A stretch of 64,000 nt of DNA from Acutalibacter muris (lineage in GTDB: Bacteria; Bacillota; Clostridia; Oscillospirales; Acutalibacteraceae): NCBI RefSeq assembly GCF_002201475.1, contig NZ_CP021422.1:186001-250000 (forward strand), read 5' to 3'. Positions 43,847 through 55,992 of this stretch are shown here, one piece after another. The first letter of the stretch is position 1. Each line of letters opens with the position of its first letter. The notes beneath the pieces are model-generated. The model had not been told where the DNA came from and did no database searches. It worked only from the letters and a program-made list of their open reading frames with translations. Position numbers and translations under genes: made by a program.

Positions 43847-43886
43847 GGAAAAGACGGCCTGCCCCTGTGGGCGGGCCGTCTTTTCC
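43847..43886. terminator. Bidirectional terminator between spoVAC and MFS gene
   Basis: GGAAAAGACGGCC (43847-43859) and GGCCGTCTTTTCC (43874-43886) with further pairing inside; serves both convergent genes. Confidence 0.8.
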
Positions 43887-43912
43887 ATATCTTCTTTGAG
43901 AGGACCAGCGCG

Positions 43913-44875
43913 CTACTGCCGGCCGGATTCCTGCCTCCTTCTGCCTACGGCCCGGTTCAAAAGCTCTGTCATCACCAGCATCAGCCCGGCAAAGAGCAGC
44001 AGGTAAAACGGGTACAGCCCCACATTGATATGCTGGGCTATAAGCCCAAACAGCGGCGGCATTAAAGTTGACCCGGTATACGCGCTTGCCATCTGTATGC
44101 CCACCAGAGCCTGGGAATTCTCTGTGCCGAAATTATAGGGGGTGGCGTGGATTATACAGGGGTATACCGGCGCGGCCCCCAGCCCCACCACAACAAGCCC
44201 GGCCAGGGCCACTGTGTTTATGGGCACAAGCACCCTCCCTATGCCCGCCAAAATGAGGACAAGGCCCACGCGTATCATGTTCCTGTCGCCAAAACGATCG
44301 GCAACAAAGCCGTTGGCCACCCGGCCCACTGTCTCGCCCATATAAAACAGCGCGGTGAACTTAGCGGCGGTCTCGGCGTCAACTCCTCTTGCGCCCACAA
44401 GGTAGCTGCTGGCCTAGAGCCCGGCGGTGGTCTCCAGGGCGCAGAAGCCCAGGAAAGCCAGCATCACAAAGGGCACGCCGGGGATCTTCACCGCCTTTGA
44501 GAGGGGCACGTCGGCGGCCGCTCCGTCTGAAGCCCCGCCGGAGCGTCTCCAGAGGGGGAGGGCGGCGAACAGTATGACCGTCAAAACGATCTGTAGGAGG
44601 GAAACCCGGCGATACCCCGTCTGCCAGCCCAGGCCGCCGGTAAGGCAGCTGCTCATGATATACGGGCTGATGGTGACCCCAACGCCCCAGAAGGCATGGA
44701 GCCAGCTCATCTGTCGGGAGGAGTAGTGTACGGCTACATAGTTATTAAGCGCCGCGCCCACCGCGCCCGCGCCCAGCTCCAGGCGCATGACCGGCCATCC
44801 GGAGCCCAGAAGAGAATCGGGCAGGCCAAGGCTGAGGAAAGCCATATAGATGATTGCCAATAGTAGTGATACCAT
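43913..44875 (-). pseudogene. MFS transporter with amber codon and internal deletion
   Basis: The minus-strand frame begins LAIIYMAFLSLGLPDSLLGS, GWPVMRLELG, then joins GAGAVGAALNNYVAVHYSSR, QMSWLHAFWGVG, losing about 65 residues of helices 2-4. At 44412 region a TAG replaces the Trp expected in GLxASSYLVGARGVDAETAA. The rest (YMGETVGRVANGFVADRFGD) continues in phase to 43913. Two independent lesions mean it is inactive. Family: FucP-like major facilitator sugar permeases. Confidence 0.8.
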
Positions 44876-45090
44876 AACGGTTTCCTCCCGCGAGAAAGAG
44901 TCCTTGACTGAGAAAGGCCCATGGATATAATTATACTACACCTATTCAAAAAATCCATAACACTATTCCGCAATACTATAACAATCCTTTGGGGGAGGGG
45001 ATTTTAGAAACTAAAAGCTTGAAAAACTGAGTGGCAGCAGGTATAATGTTAACATATGAAAATCCCGTGTCTGAGAGGAGATACCAGGTG

Positions 45091-46641
45091 ATGAACTACC
45101 GCAATCCGATTATTCCAGGGTTCTACTCCGACCCGAGCCTATGCAGGGTGGGAGACGATTTCTATCTTGTAACCAGCTCCTTCGAGTTTTTTCCCGGGGT
45201 GCCCCTCTTCCATAGCAGGGACCTTGTCAACTGGGAGCAGCTGGGCCACGTGCTGGACAGGCAGAGCCAGCTGCCCATTGGGGAGTGCGGCACCTCCGGC
45301 GGAGTGTTCGCCCCCACCATACGGGAGCATAACGGCCGGTTCTACATGATAACCACCAGCGTGGGCGGTTCCCGCCAGCGCCCTTTGGACAACTTCCTTG
45401 TCTGGACGGACGACATTAACGGCCCCTGGTCCGAGCCCATACATATTGACCATATGGGCATTGACCCCTCCCTTTTCTGGGACACGGACGGCAGGGCGTA
45501 CTATACCGGCACCCATACCGACAGTGAGGGCCGCTCCTGCATCGGCCAGTTTGAGATAGACCTTTCCACCGGGGCAAAGCTCTCTGAAACCAAGATAATC
45601 TGGTACGGAACCGGCGGCCGCTGCCCGGAGGGGCCCCATATGTATTATATCGACGGGAAATACTACCTGATGATTGCCGAGGGCGGCACCGAATACGGCC
45701 ATATGGTGACCCTTGCCAAAGGGGACTCGGTATGGGGGCCCTTCGTCTCCTGTCCCCATAACCCTATCCTGAGCCACAGGGACGTGGTGGACGGCTTTGG
45801 GCAGGAGGGCGGCCCGGGCTCCTTCCAGGCCCTGGGCCACGGGGACCTGACCTGCGACGGCAGCGGGCAGTGGTGGATGGTCTTCCACGGCATACGCCCC
45901 ACCCAGGGGCAGCTGCACCACATAGGCCGGGAAACCATGCTGGCTCCTGTCGGCTGGAACGGCGAGGGCTGGCCCGTGGTCAACGGCGGCAAGCCCATAA
46001 CGGCAGCGATGCCCTTACCCGGCCGCCCGGGGGAGGGCTTTGCAGAGCAGAGGAGCTTTGACCTATTTGCCGATTTTACAAAGGGCGGGCCACTGTCCCC
46101 GCGCTGGGTGTATTTGCGCAATCCCTACGAGGAGAACTACCGCTTTGATGGCGGGCTGGCGCTTACAGCCGGGGAAAAGTCCCTGGACGACCTGGGGTCC
46201 CCAACCTTTACCGGCCTCCGGCAGCAGCACCTCTTTATGGCGGCCACAACCAGAATGGACTGTACGCCTTCGGAAAAGCAGCAGGCGGGGCTAACCGTCT
46301 TTCACACCAACGAACAGCACTACGATCTGGCCGTTACCCGCCGGGAGGGCCGGCGCTGCGCCGTGCTCCGGCGGCGGGTGAGCGATATGGCCGTGGAGTC
46401 CGCGCCGGTCTTTTTGGGCGAAGACGGGCCGGTTTTCCTGGAGGTGGAATCGGACAAGCTTGAATACCGCTTCTTCGCGGAGGGCGCCGGGGGCAGGACC
46501 TTGGTGGGTGTCGGACGCACACAGCTGCTCTCTACAGAGTGCACCAGGGGCACCTTTACCGGCTGCTTTGTGGGCCTGTTCTGTCAGGGAGAGGGCAGCG
46601 CCAGGTTTGAGGAGTTCCAGTACCGGCAGCTTCCCCGCTGA
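45091..46641 (+). CDS. GH43 beta-xylosidase/arabinofuranosidase
   Basis: A 516-aa protein; ATG 45091 follows GAGAGGAG. The five-bladed propeller begins YRNPIIPGFYSDPSLCRVGD (catalytic base Asp), continues DPSLFWDTDGRAYY and EGPHMYYIDGKYYLMIAEGG (catalytic acid Glu in EGPH). A C-terminal beta-sandwich (from about residue 330) is typical of GH43 beta-xylosidases. No signal peptide, so it acts on imported arabinoxylo-oligosaccharides. The GH51 gene follows 93 bp later. Confidence 0.88.
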   Translation: MNYRNPIIPGFYSDPSLCRVGDDFYLVTSSFEFFPGVPLFHSRDLVNWEQLGHVLDRQSQLPIGECGTSGGVFAPTIREHNGRFYMITTSVGGSRQRPLDNFLVWTDDINGPWSEPIHIDHMGIDPSLFWDTDGRAYYTGTHTDSEGRSCIGQFEIDLSTGAKLSETKIIWYGTGGRCPEGPHMYYIDGKYYLMIAEGGTEYGHMVTLAKGDSVWGPFVSCPHNPILSHRDVVDGFGQEGGPGSFQALGHGDLTCDGSGQWWMVFHGIRPTQGQLHHIGRETMLAPVGWNGEGWPVVNGGKPITAAMPLPGRPGEGFAEQRSFDLFADFTKGGPLSPRWVYLRNPYEENYRFDGGLALTAGEKSLDDLGSPTFTGLRQQHLFMAATTRMDCTPSEKQQAGLTVFHTNEQHYDLAVTRREGRRCAVLRRRVSDMAVESAPVFLGEDGPVFLEVESDKLEYRFFAEGAGGRTLVGVGRTQLLSTECTRGTFTGCFVGLFCQGEGSARFEEFQYRQLPR

Positions 46642-46653
46642 ATCGGAAACTGA

Positions 46654-48258
<1,605 letters not shown>

Positions 48259-48285
48259 GCCCGGAAAAAATTTTCCGCTCACCCC

Positions 48286-48316
48286 TTGACTCTTCCGTTA
48301 GGTAAGCGTGTACAAT
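48286..48316 (+). promoter_or_regulatory. MerR-type promoter with 19-bp spacer
   Basis: TTGACT (48286-48291) and TACAAT (48311-48316) are separated by 19 bp, the overlong spacing untwisted by MerR activators. The spacer holds CTTCCGTTAGGTAAGCG, similar to known MerR operators. It lies 30 bp before the merR-type gene, suggesting autoregulation. Confidence 0.65.
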
Positions 48317-48346
48317 AAATTCAAAACCACGGAAAGGGTGTTAAAA

Positions 48347-49315
48347 ATGACAGACGTAGTAAAAATCAGGGAGGTCACGGAGCGGTACAATATCCCCGCG
48401 CGCACACTTAGGTACTATGAGGACATGGGGCTTATCGAGAGCGCCCGGGTGGCGGATTACGCCTACCGGCTGTACGACCAGCGGGCGCTTAAACGGCTGG
48501 AGCAGATATTGATCCTCAGAAAGCCGAACATCAGCATCAAGGATATCCAGCTGATCTTCCAGGCCGCCGGGTCGGACACTGTCCTGGACGTGCTAGGAAG
48601 GAAGGTAGAGGACATCAACCACGAGGTAGCCCTGCTCCGGGACCTGCGGGACATAATCCTGGAGTTCATCGAGCAGATAAGAAAGATGGATTTCAGCAGC
48701 GACTCCGATGTGAAGCTGCTCTATGAGCGGACCGCCACGGTGGAGACCCGCATAGAGGATATCCCCTACGAGGGCAACGCCTCCAAGGTGAACCGGCTGT
48801 TTGACATCTCTGAGAAGCTCAAAAAGGCCCCGGAGGTGCGCCTTGTACAGATAAACCCCTTCAAGGCCTTTACCTCCGGCGCGGATACCATCGAAAACGT
48901 GATGGGCCCCTTTCAGGAGTGGCAGGAGGCACACAACCATCTGGTGAAGAAGATGATATACGGCGCGCCGGATTTCCTCTGGTTCGAGGAGGACAGGGCC
49001 ACCTGGATATGGGCGGTGGAGGACGGTGTCACGGCAGAGGAGGTGGCCCCCTATGAGCTCATCGAGTTTGAGGGCGGGCTCTATGCCGCGGCCATGTCGG
49101 TGGACGGTGACGACGACATCGGCAACCGGGTCCACGCAGGCATCCTCAAGTGGATAGAGGACAGCGGCTTTGAGCTGGACGAGCGGCCGGGGCACAGGAC
49201 CATGGGGCATATGCTGAACCCCACGGAGGAGATCAAAAGGGCGCTGGGGTATGACCAGATGGACCTGTACGTGCCGGTAAAGGTCCGGGAAAAAGGGAAC
49301 GGCACGGCAGACTGA
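48347..49315 (+). CDS. MerR-family regulator with effector-binding domain
   Basis: A 322-aa protein from ATG 48347. The N-terminal MerR HTH reads IREVTERYNIPARTLRYYED, MGLIESARVADYAYRLYDQR. A coiled coil (about 95-125) is followed by a C-terminal domain (about 150-315) like GyrI/BmrR-type ligand-binding modules, with WIWAVEDGV, YELIEFEGGLYAAAMS and DLYVPVK. Probably senses a small amphipathic ligand. Its target could be itself and a nearby transporter; the adjacent GH51 gene is upstream and not an obvious target. Confidence 0.82.
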   Translation: MTDVVKIREVTERYNIPARTLRYYEDMGLIESARVADYAYRLYDQRALKRLEQILILRKPNISIKDIQLIFQAAGSDTVLDVLGRKVEDINHEVALLRDLRDIILEFIEQIRKMDFSSDSDVKLLYERTATVETRIEDIPYEGNASKVNRLFDISEKLKKAPEVRLVQINPFKAFTSGADTIENVMGPFQEWQEAHNHLVKKMIYGAPDFLWFEEDRATWIWAVEDGVTAEEVAPYELIEFEGGLYAAAMSVDGDDDIGNRVHAGILKWIEDSGFELDERPGHRTMGHMLNPTEEIKRALGYDQMDLYVPVKVREKGNGTAD

Positions 49316-49328
49316 GACATATAATAAG

Positions 49329-49363
49329 AAAAAGGGACAGTCCATGGGTGGACTGTCCCTTTT
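49329..49363 (+). terminator. Terminator after the MerR-type gene
   Basis: AAAAGGGACAGTCCA (49329-49343) / TGGACTGTCCCTTTT (49349-49363), T-run follows. Confidence 0.85.
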
Positions 49364-49426
49364 CTTTTGCCTGGGGTGGGCTCTATCTAATAAAATAGAC
49401 GGTATCAAGCCATTTTAATAATTTAG

Positions 49427-50050
<624 letters not shown>

Positions 50051-50072
50051 TCAACGCAACCCCTATCAAATT

Positions 50073-50218
50073 GTGTACTTTTTGATAGTTCCTTTTATTT
50101 AAGTAATTTTACCATACAAAGCAAGATTTTGCAACATCTATTTGAGTGCATAATTACAAAGCATTTTCCTTGCAGCAGCTGCTGAGCTGTCAAATGTTGT
50201 ATTTCTCAAAAAGTACAC
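50073..50218. repeat. Perfect 13-bp inverted repeats flanking 120 bp
   Basis: GTGTACTTTTTGA (50073-50085) and TCAAAAAGTACAC (50206-50218) enclose an AT-rich, apparently non-coding segment that also contains the palindrome CAGCAGCTGCTG. It lies directly after the serine recombinase, making it a candidate recombination or res site, or a small MITE. Confidence 0.65.
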
Positions 50219-50248
50219 TTTATTGCACTTGGAGCGAAGGAGACACCT

Positions 50249-51577
50249 TTGAAAGCGATATTTATGAACCCGCAGAAAGCTATCACTCAGGCATATATTA
50301 TTTTATTAATGACAGCATTCCTGTTCTTCACCGGGGCAAAAGGGTATGCGGATATAACCCTGTCAAAATTCCTCGCCTTTTCCCTATTATCCTGCACATA
50401 TGTCGTCTCTATGGCTGTAGCGAGCATTGCCGCGGCCAGGGTATGTCGGCCTTTATCAGCGGTAGCTCTGTTAAAAAAACTTTCTTGGCCACAGCGGGCC
50501 GCCCTGTTGTACCTGTCTGTCACCTGGATATCTGCGTTTGCGTCCCCATATTGGCCGGAGACCGTTCTTGGGGCCAGCAGGTATGAGGGAGCGTTTACTA
50601 TAACCCTGTACGTGCTATGCTTTCTACTGGTTGCGGCCTATGGGGAGGCTGACCGGCTGCTCCTGTGGGCGCTGGTTGCAGTGGTTACGTTAGAGAGTCT
50701 TCTTTGCATTGTGCAGCTTACGGGGAAAAACCCTTTCGGACTGTACCCCAAAGGATACAGTTATTTTGATGCGGGAAAGGCATATGGAGGGGAATACCTG
50801 GGCACTTTGGGGAACACTGACCTTCTGGCGGCCTTTTACTGCCTTGCCGTACCCATTCTGGCATATGGCATGGCATATATGAAAGGGGTCAAGCGCCTTG
50901 CACTCTTGGCCGCCTTTGCGCTGTCGTCCTATATCCTTGTCAGGATATCCGTTATGGCAGGTTTTGTGGGCATTGCGGCAGGCTTGCTGCTGGCGCTGCC
51001 AATGGGCTTTAGAGAGAAGCGCACGCGGCTTATATGCGCGGCAGCTCTGGCAGGTCTGCTGCTTGCGGCGCTGCTGACTCTATACATTGCCGACCCGCCC
51101 GTCGGGATGCCGCACGAAATCCACAATATACTGCATGGAGATTTTGACAGTTCCTTCGGCAGCGGGCGCATACATATATGGAAAGAAGTTGCTGCCGCTG
51201 CCGTTACCCGCCCGCTGCTGGGCTCTGGTCCCGATACCATGATAAATGGCGGGCTTGAGCCCTTTACGCGCTATGACGCGGAGCTGGGCATTAAGATAGT
51301 GGCAATGATAGACACTGCCCATAACGAATATCTCAATATCTGGTACCACCAGGGGATACTCGCGCTGGGAGCTTACATATGGCTGCTGGTACTGCTGGTG
51401 AAACGGTGGACAGCCGCCGCGCCGGCAGACGGCGCCGCATTGGCTCTTGGCGCTGGTATTATAGGCTACTGCGCGCAGGCATTCTTCGGGTTCAGTATGT
51501 GCATTACCGCGCCGTTCTTCTGGACGGCGCTGGGGCTGCTGGCCCGCAGAATTGATCCCGCCAAAGGAAAGGAGTGA
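50249..51577 (+). CDS. O-antigen ligase/polymerase-like membrane protein
   Basis: A 442-aa protein from TTG 50249 (ribosome site GAAGGAG). It has about eleven membrane helices, and a Wzy_C-like central part with the extracellular loop GSGRIHIWKEVAAAAVTRPL, LGSGPDTMINGG and the motif DTAHNEYLNIWYHQGILALG, where the conserved Arg and His of the WaaL/Wzy family lie. Likely joins or polymerises glycans on the outer face. It precedes the SLH surface protein, so a role in surface glycan assembly or S-layer anchoring polymer is possible (inference). Confidence 0.78.
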   Translation: MKAIFMNPQKAITQAYIILLMTAFLFFTGAKGYADITLSKFLAFSLLSCTYVVSMAVASIAAARVCRPLSAVALLKKLSWPQRAALLYLSVTWISAFASPYWPETVLGASRYEGAFTITLYVLCFLLVAAYGEADRLLLWALVAVVTLESLLCIVQLTGKNPFGLYPKGYSYFDAGKAYGGEYLGTLGNTDLLAAFYCLAVPILAYGMAYMKGVKRLALLAAFALSSYILVRISVMAGFVGIAAGLLLALPMGFREKRTRLICAAALAGLLLAALLTLYIADPPVGMPHEIHNILHGDFDSSFGSGRIHIWKEVAAAAVTRPLLGSGPDTMINGGLEPFTRYDAELGIKIVAMIDTAHNEYLNIWYHQGILALGAYIWLLVLLVKRWTAAAPADGAALALGAGIIGYCAQAFFGFSMCITAPFFWTALGLLARRIDPAKGKE

Positions 51578-51684
51578 TAGCCACGAATTAAGTTCTTACC
51601 GGGCCCGACCCGGTAAGCCCGGGTGCCGCCCGGGGCCTGCCGGGGAAACGAAAGACACATTAAACATTTAGGAGGGTTTTAAGA

Positions 51685-54600
51685 ATGGCAAAAAAGCTAT
51701 TAGCAAGTATCCTGGCCGTGCTCATGGTCTTGTCCATGGTGCCTCTGTCGGCGCTGGCGCAGGAGGAAACGGCACAAATTGAAATACCTCAAGACGTGCC
51801 CATCGCCAGTGGTGAGGGTGACTGGTCTGAATTCGAAGATGCATCTGGCCTGACGCTGGACTATTGGCTGCCAATCTCAGGGGAGGCTCTGGACACAATA
51901 AGAAAAAACTTTGATGGCTTGACAGTTTTCGTTCCTGATTCAGACGGTCAATATCTCGTTGAGGCAGAAAACGTGACTGCAACTTTTTATCCGGCAGAAA
52001 CAGATGGAAACCTCCCACCACAACCTGATAAGCTGAAAATGACCTTTAAAGGCCTCGTCAAAGAAGAAACTGTCTATTACATTGCACTAAAGATTTATAG
52101 TCAAGACGAGAACAATGCTGATGTGTTCGAAACAGCTTACGTAAAAGTAGTTGTTCCGAAGACTTCAGTCAACCTCGGTGACTATCATTATATTACCATG
52201 GATAGAAGCCAGGTTATATTGGGTGCAAAATCTCTGCCTGTGGCCACATGTGAATCGAAGCATATAATCTTAAAAACCACATGGACAAGGGATGGGAAAG
52301 AAGTAGACTGTGTGGAGGAAGGCGGTACTTACATCGCTGCCATTACCGTAACTACTGACGAAGGTTATGAACTGCCAGAGGGCACGACATTCAACTTTGG
52401 CGGTCCCTTCGAAAGTTATGAAGTTAAGGAGGGCGTTATAACCGTTGAAGTAGAAGTCGCACCCCCTACTGATATCAAAACTGCACAAATCTGTGTTTCC
52501 GGCAGTGATTTGCTCCTTCTCGACTATGAAGGTGAGGATTTGAGTAATTTTATTCGGGTCAGCCACAAGGATCCCAATGAATATGATTATATCGATGGAA
52601 AGTACTACGAAATTTCTATTACACAAGATGGTCAGCCTGCGGAACTTATAAAAGCCGGCAAATATATCGTTACAGCCACAGGCAAGCTTAGCTACACAGG
52701 AGAAATAACCGCTGAAATTACAATTCAGAAATTTGAACTTGACTTATCGAAAGAGACCTGGGATACTAAACCCAACATTGTTTATGACAGTGAGATTCAT
52801 AAACCTACACTATCTTATGATGGCGGCAGATGGGTGGATATAACTTATTCCTACACAAAGGACGGTACTCAAGTAGATTCCCCCAAGGATGTTGGCACAT
52901 ACACCGCAACTGCCGCTGTTAGCCTTAAAGATGAATACGACTCTGACAGTGTAAACTTAACTGGCCTGACAGACGGCAAGCTCACGTTCAACTATACGAT
53001 TGAACCGGCGACCATTACGAGCCTTCTTATTGCCCCGCAAAATACGGAGGCTGCAAAAATCGAAACAGGAACTGTACTGAAAGCCACCAACCTTCCTGCG
53101 GATGCGGAGGGCACATACCAGTGGACCATTAACGGAAAAGTCAAAGAGGGCGCAGCCGAAGCCACTTATACCGTTGCTGATGGTGACGCGAACATTGCGC
53201 TGACCTTTATACCTGAAGAGAACGGCAACTATGTGAGCTCCCCGGTGACAAGCAACACTGTCAATGTTGGCAGCACTGTCATCGCGGAGGGTGGTGTTAG
53301 CCTGGCCGAGGGTCAGTTTACGTACTCGGGCAAGGCGCAGGAACCCAATGTCACTGTCACTGTTGGCGAAGCTGCCTTGACCAAGGGCACTGACTTCACC
53401 GTGACCTACAGTAATAATACCAATGCCGGAACGGCAACCGTTACTGTGGTCGGCACAGGCAATTATGCCGGAACGGTTACTAAAGAGTTTACAATCGACA
53501 AGGCCACTCCATCGGTTGCGAATACATCGCTTCGTGTCGCGGTTGGGTCCACCGTGTCCGTCACCGTTGTCACGGATGACACAGCGGAGGTTTGGGTTAA
53601 CAGTGAAGATCTTGACAGCGACATACGGTTCTATCATTTCCTGGATGTGAATTATTCCGGAAATGTCATTTCTTTCAAAGGAATAAAAGCCGGTACAATC
53701 ACAGCAATAATTCACGCTAAGGAGAGTACAAACTATTTGGCGGGGCACATAAGACTGACCTTCAATATTACTGCGCCGTCCGGCGGCGGTTCCGGCTCAG
53801 GCGGCGGCTCGGGGAGCGTTGCGCCTCCCACACCACCCACGCCCCCCACGCCTCCGGATGTCCCCACCACACCCAGCGCTTCGGTGAAGCCCTCCGTGTC
53901 CCCTGACGGCACGGCTACCGGCAAGGTGGATAGCTCGGTCATTGACGGCCTTATCAATAAGGCTGACTCCAAAACGGAAGAGGTCGTCGTTGACGTAAAT
54001 GCTCCCGGGAACGCAGATCAGGTGAATACCGAGTTGCCCGCTGCTTCGTTAAAAGATTTGGCAGACAAGACAAATGCGGATTTGACAATCTCCACGCCTG
54101 TTACAAACGTTACTCTTCCCCAGGAGGCCCTGGAGGAGCTGGGCAAGATTGACGGCACCGTTACTGTTACGGTGGCTCAAGCTGACTCCGGCACGGCGGA
54201 AGCTCCCGGCACGAAGATACAGGTTACTGTCACCAATGACGGCACACAGGTCAGAGTCGGCGTAACCGCTACTGTTCCCGGCAAGGTTATTGAGGATATG
54301 TCCTCTCGCGACAACTCCAGCGTCACTGTGTCCACCCCTGCTGCGGAAATTACTCTGCCAAATAAAACGCTAAAGGCTATGGGCGGCAAAAACGTGAACG
54401 TTACAACTTCCGTTGGTGACAACGCTGTGACTATTGATGTAAAGCGCGACAGCGCCTCTATCGGCGATATGGATATGAAAGTCTCGCTTCCCATGGACGA
54501 TTCTGCAAGCGAGGGCACCGTGGCTTTTATGGTAATAGATGGCCGGGAGACCCTGCTGCCAAAGTCCGTCATGACTGACGGCAGTCTGAATGTCCTGCTG

Positions 54601-55203
54601 AATACAGGCAAGGCAACCATCGTTTATAAGGACAACAGCAAGCCCTTTGGTGACAGCACAAAAATACCCAGCTGGGCAAAGGCGAGCTTTGCCTCCAGCC
54701 GCGGCCTGATTGCGGGCATTGAGGACGCAAGCGGCACGGTCAACTTTGCGCCGAACAAGCCCACGACCCGCGGACAGCTGGTTGCCATGCTGCACCGCCT
54801 GGAGAGCAAGCCTAATGCGGGCAACAGCAGCTTTGATGACGTTTCTGACAGCTCTTGGTACGCGGAGGCAGCCGCCTGGGGCAAGCAGACCGGCATAGTT
54901 GCCGGTACCAGCGCGGGCTTCCAGGGCAACCGCAACATCTCCCGCCAGGAGATAGTTATGATGCTCTACCAGTATATGAACAAAGTGACGGGAGCCAAAG
55001 GTACCTCCAAGGAATACAGCGGTGTTGGCGACGCAAGCTCCGTCGGTTCCTGGGCCAGTGATGCCATGAAATGGGCCTATGGTTCCGGAATCATCTTCGG
55101 AAAACCTGCCGGTGGCAGTACCAATCTTGCTCCTAAGGATACCGCTACCAGAGCGGAAGTCTCCGCCATTCTGGAGCGCTTTGTGAAACTTATTGCCGAG
55201 TAA
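51685..55203 (+). CDS. SLH-domain surface protein, 1172 aa
   Basis: Signal peptide ASILAVLMVLSMVPLSALA. A long beta-rich region of Ig-like/MBG-type repeats follows (YSGKAQEPNVTVTVGEAALT, NAGTATVTVVGTGNYAGTVT near 550-620), then a flexible Gly/Ser and Pro/Thr linker (GGGSGSGGGSGSV, PPTPPTPPTPPD near 695-730) and another beta-rich region. Three C-terminal SLH modules begin near residue 990 (FASSRGLIAGIE; SWYAEAAAWGKQTGIVAG; WASDAMKWAYGSGIIFG). SLH modules bind pyruvylated secondary wall polymers, so the protein is displayed on the cell surface, possibly as adhesin or S-layer component. AAGGAGGGTTTT... type ribosome site GGAGGGTTTTAAGA precedes it. Confidence 0.85.
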   Translation: MAKKLLASILAVLMVLSMVPLSALAQEETAQIEIPQDVPIASGEGDWSEFEDASGLTLDYWLPISGEALDTIRKNFDGLTVFVPDSDGQYLVEAENVTATFYPAETDGNLPPQPDKLKMTFKGLVKEETVYYIALKIYSQDENNADVFETAYVKVVVPKTSVNLGDYHYITMDRSQVILGAKSLPVATCESKHIILKTTWTRDGKEVDCVEEGGTYIAAITVTTDEGYELPEGTTFNFGGPFESYEVKEGVITVEVEVAPPTDIKTAQICVSGSDLLLLDYEGEDLSNFIRVSHKDPNEYDYIDGKYYEISITQDGQPAELIKAGKYIVTATGKLSYTGEITAEITIQKFELDLSKETWDTKPNIVYDSEIHKPTLSYDGGRWVDITYSYTKDGTQVDSPKDVGTYTATAAVSLKDEYDSDSVNLTGLTDGKLTFNYTIEPATITSLLIAPQNTEAAKIETGTVLKATNLPADAEGTYQWTINGKVKEGAAEATYTVADGDANIALTFIPEENGNYVSSPVTSNTVNVGSTVIAEGGVSLAEGQFTYSGKAQEPNVTVTVGEAALTKGTDFTVTYSNNTNAGTATVTVVGTGNYAGTVTKEFTIDKATPSVANTSLRVAVGSTVSVTVVTDDTAEVWVNSEDLDSDIRFYHFLDVNYSGNVISFKGIKAGTITAIIHAKESTNYLAGHIRLTFNITAPSGGGSGSGGGSGSVAPPTPPTPPTPPDVPTTPSASVKPSVSPDGTATGKVDSSVIDGLINKADSKTEEVVVDVNAPGNADQVNTELPAASLKDLADKTNADLTISTPVTNVTLPQEALEELGKIDGTVTVTVAQADSGTAEAPGTKIQVTVTNDGTQVRVGVTATVPGKVIEDMSSRDNSSVTVSTPAAEITLPNKTLKAMGGKNVNVTTSVGDNAVTIDVKRDSASIGDMDMKVSLPMDDSASEGTVAFMVIDGRETLLPKSVMTDGSLNVLLNTGKATIVYKDNSKPFGDSTKIPSWAKASFASSRGLIAGIEDASGTVNFAPNKPTTRGQLVAMLHRLESKPNAGNSSFDDVSDSSWYAEAAAWGKQTGIVAGTSAGFQGNRNISRQEIVMMLYQYMNKVTGAKGTSKEYSGVGDASSVGSWASDAMKWAYGSGIIFGKPAGGSTNLAPKDTATRAEVSAILERFVKLIAE

Positions 55204-55231
55204 TGGGGTTTTATAGCTAGATATAATGTGT

Positions 55232-55271
55232 AAAAACAGGGGTAGGGGCAGCAGCTTCCGTCCCTGTTTTT
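55232..55271 (+). terminator. Terminator of the SLH gene
   Basis: AAAAACAGGG (55232-55241) / CCCTGTTTTT (55262-55271), T-rich tail. Confidence 0.75.
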
Positions 55272-55320
55272 GTATTAGTTAACGTTTACTGGCGCTTGCT
55301 AAGCGTGGGTATTTATATCT

Positions 55321-55480
55321 TTAATTATAGAACACGTCCAGATCCGCATCGGTCATTGGGTGCTGTTTCAGCGTGAAGTGGCCATTGGTGCGGAAATCGT
55401 ATATCTGCACCTCCTTTGTCTGCCGCCGAGGCCCAGCGGGACACTTGTCGAAGAAGATTACATTTGCCTTAACCCCCGGT
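55321..55480 (-). pseudogene. HsdM C-terminal fragment (type I R-M)
   Basis: The minus-strand frame reads KANVIFFDKCPAGPRRQTKE, VQIYDFRTNGHFTLKQHPMT, ending FYN-stop at 55321. This is the C-terminal part of type I modification methylases (GVKAAVIFFDK...YDYRTN-H-TLK). No catalytic NPPF region is present. Confidence 0.7.
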
Positions 55481-55482
55481 CT

Positions 55483-55985
55483 TCATGGGCTCCGGGCGGA
55501 CGCAACGCACCAATAGAATGGCGCATCAAAGTCAGACTTAAGCCTAAATAGGATACCACCAGTTCCGCATAGCCCGCCATCTTCTTTTTCTGTTACAGCA
55601 GCACATCGCCCCATTTCGCCACGACGACCCATAACGATATCATTATTTCTAAGTTTATACGAATCTAATTCGTTTGCTTTTTTGCAAGAAACTGTTACAC
55701 TTGTCTCCGTGTCAAACGCCTCCTTCAGTACCCCCAGCCTTTCCTTTGCCATTTTCAGCTCGGCCACGCTGGCGTCCAGATGGGAGAACAGCTCCTCAAT
55801 GCTGGCAACAATGCGCTCTTGCTCCGAAATGACCGGAACAGGCATTTCAATATTCAATAAGTCTCTCTTCGCAAGGCTAGGAATGGTAGTAGACTTATCC
55901 AACGCCTTAAAATTAAAGGACAGGCAAAAATAGAATAAATATTTGGATAACAGTTCTTGACCGAGAAATACACCAAAAGCTGTAT
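55483..55985 (-). pseudogene. HsdS fragment (type I R-M specificity subunit)
   Basis: LDKSTTIPSLAKRDLLNIEM, PVPVISEQERIVASIEELFS and HLDASVAELKMAKERLGVLK form the conserved end of a target-recognition domain and the central helix of HsdS. Part of the next recognition domain (YKLRNNDIVMGRRGEMGRCA) follows before the sequence breaks at about 55483. Confidence 0.75.
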
Positions 55986-55992
55986 CGACATT

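Noticed and set aside
51590..51655. GC-rich hairpins before the SLH gene as a riboswitch
   Set aside because: Short nested GGGCC/CCGGG palindromes only; no conserved aptamer features recognised, and they can serve as the terminator of the upstream gene.
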